A stretch of 64,000 nucleotides of DNA from NCBI GenBank assembly GCA_025617745.1, contig CM046853.1, positions 55,916,733 to 55,980,732 on the forward strand. The letters are read 5' to 3'. The notes under the pieces are model-generated. The model did no database searches and had not been told where the DNA came from. It saw nothing but the letters and a program-made list of their open reading frames with translations. This DNA comes from Heliocidaris erythrogramma (Eukaryota > Echinodermata > Echinoidea > Camarodonta > Echinometridae). This document shows positions 29,201-39,200 of the stretch, in pieces. The translations under genes were made by a program, and so were the position numbers. Within the stretch, counting starts at the first letter, position 1. Every line of letters starts with the position of its first letter.

Positions 29201-32200
29201 ATAACTGATTTAAAAAAATCGAATATCTAGAAGAAAAGAAAAGGGGAATGGGGAGGGCAAAGAAAATGTGTCTCGTCCGGTGAGGGAAAATCGATGGAAA
29301 AGTACGTTCCATCGTAGAAGCGATGGGAAGTTCAGTCTTAGCAAGGGAAGGGGAAGGGGTAGCAAAACGTTGAATCTCACCATGAGGAAGTGGACAGGCG
29401 CAAAATCATGAAGTAATTCTCAGCAATTTTTAATGATATCGTCACTTCCTAACTATAATGGTCTACCGGAGCCCTGGCTGCAGAACACATATCTAATCGA
29501 TTTGTCACAAGTGAGCAAGATTTATTATATACTTGCATTTATAATGTAGAACAAATATGTTCGCAATGGACACTATGACCATGTCTGTTGCTTCACAGTA
29601 CCTGACGAGAGCGATTGAGCTCTGTATTCTGTTCCTAAAATTGGAAGCTACACCCCACCCCTAATGTTCGGCTGATTAGATTCCAAATTGATGATCACTC
29701 TTTATTGATTACTGATTGACAGCGAGCAAATTTAGACCGAGTTGGTGGGTCTCAAAAAACAAAGAATGCGAATTAATTTATTTGACCTGCCCGACCGAGT
29801 TCAGAAAGCCGGTTAAATAGAGAGCCGCCATATTTAATTCAGCTTCACTAACCCCAGGCTGTCTAGAGCTCAACTGGGAAGAATGCCATGAACACTGTCT
29901 TTACAGGTAAATAGGTATATGTGTGAAAAGAATGCCGACTGCAAATGCAAATACATTCTGACAGCGAACGTGAAAGCACGGATGAAAAACGTTAGTCGGT
30001 TTGATAATTGATCATTTTTTTTATTTTTTTTTTAGAATTTGATATATGTTGGTAGGAAGTCCAAGATGTCAAAACGTTTATTAGAATTTTTTGAATTTGC
30101 TGACCCATATCTGACCCATGTCTCATCAACGCGTTCAAAAACGCCTGTTTTTCCAAGGAATCATCCGACCAGTGTCAGCCACCTATATTTTCCAGTATAC
30201 ATCTCTCTCCAACTTCGTCAATCACGGTTTCTGATGTTATAATTTTACCTAAGATTCGATAATCTTCAGTGGCGTATCCAGAAATGGTGCTTGGGTGAGA
30301 GCATCTGAGCTAATAGAAATGTATTTCAACAAGAAAGTGCCCTACTTCCATGTCTTTTTTTTTTTAAAGGTTTTAACTATTAAAAAAACTTTTTAGCTAT
30401 GCTGAGAACGTTGTCTTTAATTGTTTGTTTCTTCTTTTACAGGTTCTGTCCCAGTGTTTTGCTATTTCTCGTCGCCACCGTTCCGTCCCTCTGGCTACTT
30501 GAGATGACCCTCCTCAACGATAGAATGGGATATGCCGAGATGCATGGAGGAGACTGCGTCTCATTGGAGGAAATTGAAACCAATAATACCCAACTGGTGG
30601 CCAAAATATCTGGAGTAAGATTTACGGAATCGTATTATTGTCAGAAGACATTATGCTAAGATAATTTTTTGGATCTTGTCACATCTTTTTAAATTAGAGG
30701 AGAAGACAAGAATATGAGATCATGGAGACGGGAAAATGAGGAAATATTAATTTTAGTCAAATTCAATCGACTTGACGAGATTTGGAGTCGGGTATTTCTT
30801 GTTCTCGTCCTCATGCAGGAAGTCGACTTGACAAAATATCATCTTTTCCTTTTCTCACCTTTCGGAAAATGACGATAAAATTATCTTGTCTAGTCTTTGT
30901 TAAGCTTTCGGAAAGATATCTTTCATTAATATAGACTATTTGTTTGATGTGTGTATGAAGATTGTTTCATTATTTTATTCAAGCATCGTCAAGCATCTAT
31001 GTAGACAGGAGTAGAAGCCAATTTTCGTTAACTGCATATTATTTTGTTCATGTTCGTATTTATTCATTTAATTATCGATTGCTTCCAATATTCATTTATT
31101 TATTCCTTCATGATGAAAAACATGCTTACTTTCAGCTGTTTTGTTGACATTAAAGGGTACTTCAAATTAAAACACAATTTATCGAAACTCAGGTTACTCA
31201 GTATAATTACCGATGAATTAAAGTCAGACTGCAAACACTGCAAATGAAAATCCTCAATAAATTAAAGATTCATTCTTGTGCATTTTCTCGTGCAATATAC
31301 AGGTGACCCTACCACTCATTCTGACTACACAGAGCTGGTCTATAGCTCTTCAGCAAGCTTTGCTGTTTGTTCTCATCCTGGGTCGATGGCTGCTACCCAA
31401 GGGGGAGCTCACCCGGGATCAACTCTCACAACTTCTGCTGGTTTACATCGGCATTGCAGCTGATATTCTAGAATTCGTGACGGAAAACCTCAAACTCGAA
31501 CAAGTAAGAAAAATTAAAGTGATCAACTATTTTGGAACTACGTCATAATGTTGCGTCGTTTTGGGCTTTTAGACTTCTATGAGGCCCAAAAGTTCGATGG
31601 AACCTTACTCTATGACCACTCTATGACCCTAGCACTAACCCCTACAGGTGTACGAGCCGGGGCTGCAGCTCCTACCAATCCCCCCCCCCCCCCTCTCCTC
31701 CGAGATTTTGTACTACAATATCTAAATTCGGGCAGCCGCCACTTCGAATTCGGGGATCGCCTCTTCATATTCGGCCAGTAAGTTGGTCTATAATTTTATA
31801 CCTCATTTAGTATATTTTGATGACAAATATCAAAGCGTCAACACTGTGTTCGTTCGCTAAATTTAGAAATTTAGAAGTAAACATTCGGCCAGGGAGGTTA
31901 GCCCCTGAAGAAATTGTGACCAGACGCCTCTGCTAACCCCACTGGGACATTAGACAAATGGGATCTGAGGGAACAACAACAAAAAAACAAACGAAAAAGC
32001 CCAGTACAGATATGGCCAACTCTGATGGGACATGGGGCTAATGACCCGTAGAACAAGGGAACGTATAAATTATAGATGTCCCAAATGCTCTGTCGCCGCC
32101 CCTAATTTGTATCACCTCATACGGTTCTCATCGTTGCGCATCAGCTGTAGATATTAGCACTTTCCCTCACATTCATAAAATAAAATTTGTAAAAAGGGTT

Positions 32201-35200
32201 TATTAATGCATATTAAAAATACCTGCCTTCGTTAGGAATTTGCCAGGCACGCGACACTAATTGATGCTGTCATTATAGAGATGGAAGCAAGCGTTTAAAC
32301 GCCGCCTCACCCCTCTTCGAATCAATGATCGGCTTTCATAATCCCGTAATGTACTCCTATAATTCGACCCTCCCAATGCGTTGTTCGGAGGTTTTAGCGG
32401 GAGAATGTTTTAAAAAGCAGTCGGTTATTTCATTTAGGCCGGTAATGAACATCTCGACCGCAATTACATGAGAGTTTCATCAACTGGGCTATGCTAAGAT
32501 GGGTAAGCGTTTCCGGCAAACAGGGCAATCATGAGAGAGATAGATAGAGAGAGAGAGAGGAGTGAGGGGGAAGGGGGGAGGGTACGTGCCATTAGTACGT
32601 GTCATGTTCAAGGGTAGTGCTCAAGGTTCGCTCAATTATGGGAAGCCCAGGCTTGAATGAGAGATAATTAATTAATGATTGAATGATATCAACGATAGGA
32701 TTACAGAATAATGTACAGCTAATGGTATTTTACCTTTTTATCAAGTAAGGGGAGATAGGTCTCTTGGTTTCAGCCAAAGTGTACTATGTAAATTATACGT
32801 GCAGGACTGAAAATAATTCCACTTTAATGGATAATAGTAATAATTTGGTCTTATTTACCCAGGGTAGCCACACCCGTCTTAATACTGCTCTTCCTGCGAG
32901 CCCTGTAGTTTTGATTACACCTTTGTTTAGAGGGTTAATGTGGCCCAAATAATGTACCTTGTCCAAGGATATCACCACCGATTAGGATCGAACCTGAGAC
33001 CTCTCGTATGAGAGTCAAGAGCCTTCACCTTCTACACTAGGACACTAGTCAATATTGGACAGTAATGCTACTGGCGAATGAACGGCGGAAAGATGGAAGA
33101 GGGGGGGGGGACATTTACAAGAGGAATAAGGGAGATAGGAATGGAAATGTGATGAAGAAAAAGAGAAAAAGGAGAAAGAAGAGGAGATGGGAAAGGGAAT
33201 GTGAAAAAGAAGATGATAGGAAGCGTCCTACGACTCCCCTAATCGGTGGTATTGTTCACTGACATTCACCCACTTAGTAAGTCCGGTGCCCCTCCCATTC
33301 ATATCTGTGCCCCCTCTCGACGCCACGTGACTTCTATTTTAGAATATAACATTTCTCTATCATTCCTCCAAATAACATTGTTCTCTATATTCCATAACGG
33401 CGAAAGTAACACAACAGTGATAAGGAAATAATGATCATAATAATTCTTCGTTTTGATGTAGCCCTAAAAATAGACATGGGTCACAAAGACAAAGTGGTTA
33501 AAAGAGAAATTTAGATTCTGGTTTACAACTAGCGTAGCGCGGATCTAACCATTGTGGGGACACTGGTGGAACTGGGGCACAGGTCTTACTACGGGAATGA
33601 ACTTCAAGAGAACAGTGCCATCGAGTGAGGGGAGGGTGTGGGATTGGGACGTATCATCTTCTTTTCACGTTGCCTCCCCTTCTCTTTTCTTCACTCTCTC
33701 TCACTCTCTCTCCCTCCCTCTCCCTCCTTCCCTCTCTCTTCCTCTCTTTCTCTTTCTCTCTCTCTCTTTCTTTCCATTTTCGCTATTCGATTGGGGGCCG
33801 TGCTCCATGACCCCTGTAGCTACGCCCACCGCAGCTTCATTTTGAACATGTTATTTGCTTATTAGGTCTACTCTACTTAACTTATTGTAACCCTCAAAGA
33901 ACGGTGATTATCTTGCCATTGACCAATTAAGATAACAGGGAGACTTTCACAAATACATTTTAGGGGCGTACATAAAGGTAACAATATGGGTTTAAATATT
34001 GATTTATTAAAAATGTGCTGTAAATTGATTCTACAATTATCATATCTACAAAATCAGAACTCCAACATTAACTGTATAAATGTGGAATGAAATACAACTT
34101 TGGCATCATTCCTCTGTGAAGGCCAATTTTATCGGTTATTCCATTCAAAGCGTTGTTTATCAAGCGCTCTCAGTAATGACCTTGGTCTTCAATATTGCGT
34201 AGATTAATTGAGTGGACTAACCTCTCCTTTGTTACAAATCGGAAATTGCTTTCACCTCGTTTTTTCCCCATTAATCTACATTCTACATAATTTTCCCGCT
34301 TTCTGGATATGAATAAAACACTTAGTTTATTCAAGAATACCATATACATGATGTCATGAAAATGTTTATTCGGGATTTAAATTGGCATGAAAATTTGTTT
34401 AAATGCTTTAAAAGATGTAACAGGGAAGATTTTATGTAAAGGAATAGTTATTTAGGGCTACACACAACTTATACGGTGGTATGTTGCCTCAATATTCACC
34501 AATAATTTTTGTTGATAGGATGGGAGGGGGGCAGTCCTCCCTAAAATTTGTCGTCCAAGAGGACGTGTCCTACCCCGGTTCTTCACGGAGGGATCGCCGG
34601 CCCTGTGGACTGTGGATCAACTTGTCTGTGGTCGAATCATATAGAAGCAGCAGGGACAAACTTTACGTTATCTATGTTTATGCCACTCTCGACCCAGGTG
34701 TACCTGGTTTGAAGACTTTCCGTCAAAGCTTGAGCGCCTTATCATGGAAAGTTGGGTGAGGACGTATAGTAATAATGACATTCAGTGACTTTTGGGCTGC
34801 TCATTATAAAAACAATGATTTTGATCACTAAAAGTGTCAAAGTGTTAAACTTTACAAGAGTTCCGGGTTGACCGGGAGCCAACACAAATCTGGTAATATT
34901 TACCCCGTTGCCTGGTAATTTCCAGTGCATCTTTTCTAATCAAAATTACCAAATTCTTGGTGAAATAACGCGATTGTACACGGAAAATTTTAACCAGGCG
35001 TTTTGTTTATGTATTTATTTTATTCTTTTTATCAACAGGTTCGATGTAATCCTATTATGGTGGTGTGTATCCTGGGGCTGTGGACATGGAGCCTTTTGCA
35101 ATTCACTCTAGGTCTGACAGCTACCAAGGCCAGGAAACCACGTGTCGCCGGTACGAGCATGCGCAAGAAAAAAGATGAGGGACCCCCTAAGGTAACTGAA

Positions 35201-36229
35201 TGGACCAGGGGGCGTTAATATCCTAGGGGGTGGTCACGGGGGTCCAACCCTTCCCCCCCCCCCCCAAAAAAAAGGGGGTGGGGGTTCATAGGTATTTTTG
35301 CACCCCCTTTTGGCTGATAACCTCTTTTTTTTCCTTGTCTGAATTTTTTTTTTAATTGGACCCCTCTTTTACCAAATCCTGTAGCCGCCCCTTCCCTGTA
35401 TACAGTGGGTAGGTATATACCTTGTCTGTTCAGGGAATATATTAAACTAGAAAGGTCATTCAAGGAAGGAAAAAAGATCCTAAAAGGTACATGTAAATGG
35501 ACCAGATCTACGTCACATGTTCCGGGGACAAATGAAATTTCCTTCACTAACCGAATTCCTAACTACACCTTTAGACCCAAACACTAAATCAAACCCTCAC
35601 CATATCCTTAAACCTACCCTAAAACCTTTTTACAACATTTATCTCTAACCCTATATCTTTGACGAAATAATGCTCGGTCACCCTATATCCAGGATAGGGG
35701 AGGGGCAGGGGCGGATCCAAGATTTTGTATAAGCGAGGGGGCACACGAATGCAAATTTTTTATCGCCAGACCTCCAAAATTCGCTCATTGTGTGTGTGTG
35801 TGTGTGTGTGGGTCTGTTTAGCAGTATGTCCGAGGACATTTTCGGACAGACATTTTCGGACAGAGAACAAAAAAAAAATTCATGACAACAATGGTCCTCG
35901 GAAGCCGGACAATAGTCCTCGAACGTCGAACAATGAATTTGTGCTTTATTCCGTCGACTGTCCGAGGACGAGGAACAATAGAGGAACAATACTTGTCCCG
36001 GAAGTAAAGCCATGTAGAGCAGTGTGTGTGTGTGTGTGCGTTTGTTTAGCATTATGTCCGAGGACATTTTCGGACAGAGAACAAAAAAAAAATCATGACA
36101 ACAATGGTCCTCGGAAGCCGGACAATAGTCCTCGAACGTCGAACAATGAATTTGTGCTTTATTCCGTCGACTGTCCGAGGACGAGTAACAATAGAGGAAC
36201 AATAGTTGTCCTCGGAAGTAAAGCCATGT

Positions 36230-36272
<43 letters not shown>

Positions 36273-39200
36273 GTGTGTGTGGTGGGGGGGGGGTTATGGG
36301 GGTCCAGTTTCCCTCCATAATTCTCTGTCAAGCAACAAAAAATAAATAAACAAAATTTTAAAAAGGGGGGACACAATTCAAAAAAGGGGGCACAATCCAT
36401 ATTTTTCTTCCAAAAAGGAGGGGGCACGGGCCGGAAGTCCCCCCTGAATCCGCCACTGGGGAGGGGTATATACATTGTCCTGAAGCAAACACTGTGTGGT
36501 TTTCTCTCAAACCCATTGTTATATCGACGCTTTTTAAATGGACTACGTCCGTTCGGTCAGTTTTTATACGATTTCTTTTCGTTCAATATCAGACAGTTTA
36601 GACAGATGTACTGAGGTATATATGCATAAATGTCTATTCGGACTCTCTATTTTTGTTTCCTACCAGAGCCTGATGAAAGTCACCATAAGCACGAAACCGA
36701 CCACTTTAATAATATATTTAATAAAAACAAAGCAAAAATATGATTCCATATTTAAAAAATCAATATTGTGTAATAAGTAAGCAAATTACTTTTGTACAAT
36801 GTTTACGATTATAATTATGTTGGCATTAACTTCAAGAAACACGGGACACACTTAAAAAATTGGCACTATTATTGTCAGCCATAGTGGTCCTCATGTAGAA
36901 TTTAAAAATTCCTTATTGCACGAGTATCTATACATTTTGTCATTCAATGATTAAAACTGGGGAAAATGTTCTATTAATAAATGGCTGCACTCCCTTAACT
37001 TTTGTGCCCTTCGTCCCTGGACATCGAGGCTATCAATACGGACTTTTAAATTAGACCATGGAATTCAGTTAGATGAGCGAGCATAATGGCGAGAAAAATT
37101 AGTGTAATGGATCTATTTTCTGCGGCGGATAATAATACGAATATAAATATGGCCTTGAGTTGTGACCATTACATTTCTAAAAATGACGTAATACCTAATA
37201 CCTAATAGTTGGTCCTAGAAACAAAGTGCTTAATTGCTTCCAATTAATAGATGTAGGGAGGGGTGGGGGAGGGGTGCTGGTAATCAGCTAAATTCAAACC
37301 TAGAATGACATAAAATTAATTCAAATAAGTGTTGTTTAAAGCATATAGCAAAAAGGACAAAAAAAATTCATCCAATAAATGCTTTTGTAATGATTTAGGA
37401 ATTTAGACATAAAGAATGCCTTAGAGATTTAGACGTAAGAATATCCCTCACTGCTAATAAACAAATGTTCAAGAGATTTAAGATTATTGACTACAAAAAT
37501 TGACTCTTCATTAATTTCACTGGCCAAAATGATTCAGAAATTTTCTTAAGTTAAAGGACAAAATACACCTAATTTCTTTCAAGTCGACATTCCCTTTTTT
37601 TTTGGGGGGGGGGGGGGAGATGGATTCCCTTCACGTGTAAGAAGCATAATATGTTCATAAGAATTTATCAAAAAATGTATATAAATGCCGTGTGCTAGAG
37701 GAAAACTGTGTAATTTAGTTCCTGCGACCATGTAATTGCCCATTAGTTGTATCAATTTTTACCAGTTTATCATGTTTCTAACAAAAAATGCTTCCGCATT
37801 CTCGCCCACCTCCATTTTTATACATCATTATCCAGGTGACGTTCTGTTGTGAGACCGAGGTATGGGGTATCATGGCAACCGTGTTGATGCAGGACGGTCC
37901 ATTCCTCACCATGCGTCTCTACCTTCTGACCGTGGAGGAAGCCGTCAACCATATGATGATCTTCTTCACCTGCAAGAACATGCTCATCATGTTACTCCAG
38001 ATGTACCGCCTGCTCGTCATCTGTATCGAGCGTCCAGGGACGCAGGACTCCGCCATTGTCAAGACGGTGGTGAGGTATCGTGACGCAAGTCGACGCTACG
38101 TCACCGAGCACGCGGCCGAGCGAAGGCGTCAGAGGCAGCTTCACAATGATCTCAGGTTGGTATTTATAAGTTGACCGATGCCGGTTGCACTCGAGGCGTC
38201 AGTTCTCTTGCATCAATCAAGGACGTTCATAGGCTCTTTATACTTGCAAAATGTTGCTTAGTCCCGTACTACAGGGTGGGAAAAAAGTTTGGAATATTTT
38301 TATTCCAAGAATTATTTCTTGTCTTAAACATATCCCTCGTCATTTTAAGTTCTTCTTTGAGGTTCAAATAAAAGATATGTGTCCCTTTTTAACTTTAAAA
38401 GCACAACATTAAAAATCAGGCTTATCACACAGTGCAGAGGTCCACTTGGAATTCGGAAGCGTATATTTGCTGTTTTTGCAAATGTCTAACGAAAAACTTA
38501 AATAATCAGATACAGTTTAATTGCTATACCGAAGTCCTCAAAATGACTGCAAACTGCACGTAGCTTTTTCAAAATTCCACGTGAAGTACAGAAATGTATA
38601 ACAAGGTGTTCAAACACAAATAGAGCAAATCTGACAACATGTGGTTCATTGGTCAGCCATTGTAACATGTTTAACAATATTACGTAATCTTTGGTACAAG
38701 ATGGAACAGTAGACTTCATTCAACACAGTTAATCCGATTTGGATGAATTATTCATCACAATATAGTAGAAACTAGCATTTAAAATCAGACAAACTCATCG
38801 CCCAAAAAATATTCCAAACTTTTTTCCAACCCTGTATTGATGGGACTAAATCCTCGTTTAGCCCTACCAATAGTACAGGACTAAGCTTAGCCCAATTTCT
38901 ATTCACATTGCATTTTATTTTATATTTATTTTAAGAAAATAAGGTCGTGTGCAGTCGGGCCCTTGTGTATTATTCGCTATTTAGGTAAAGGCTACTTGAG
39001 ATGAGCAGACAAGACTACAGATTATGGCAATGAGATGATGATAATACAAGAACACTAGATGACAAGATGGCAAAAAGAGTGATTACAAGATAGAGAGATG
39101 ACGAGACAGCGAAAGGGCGAGATGACAAGAAGGCAAGATGAAATGATGACGAGATGACGAGAAGGTGCGATGTCGAGGTAACGAGATGGTTCGAGAGAAG

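Larger units (their letters stand above)
31504..35038 (+). other. TMEM26 intron 3
   Basis: It is 3,535 bp long and runs GTAAGA to ATCAACAG. It contains a poly-C tract near 31681-31693, a GA tract near 32534-32560, a minus-strand SINE (32828-33050), a purine-rich block near 33085-33230, a TC-rich tract near 33690-33775 and a GC-rich open island near 34520-34760. None of these looks like a supported alternative TMEM26 exon. Confidence 0.7.

Noticed and set aside
32960..33050. tRNA gene
   Set aside because: The A/B-box head is present but no matching acceptor stem follows, and the sequence continues into a SINE body shared with 58560-58792.
35678..36475. 265-codon minus-strand open frame
   Set aside because: It is produced by the duplicated unit and GT runs within the hAT-like element; the sequence repeats itself and has no transposase motif.
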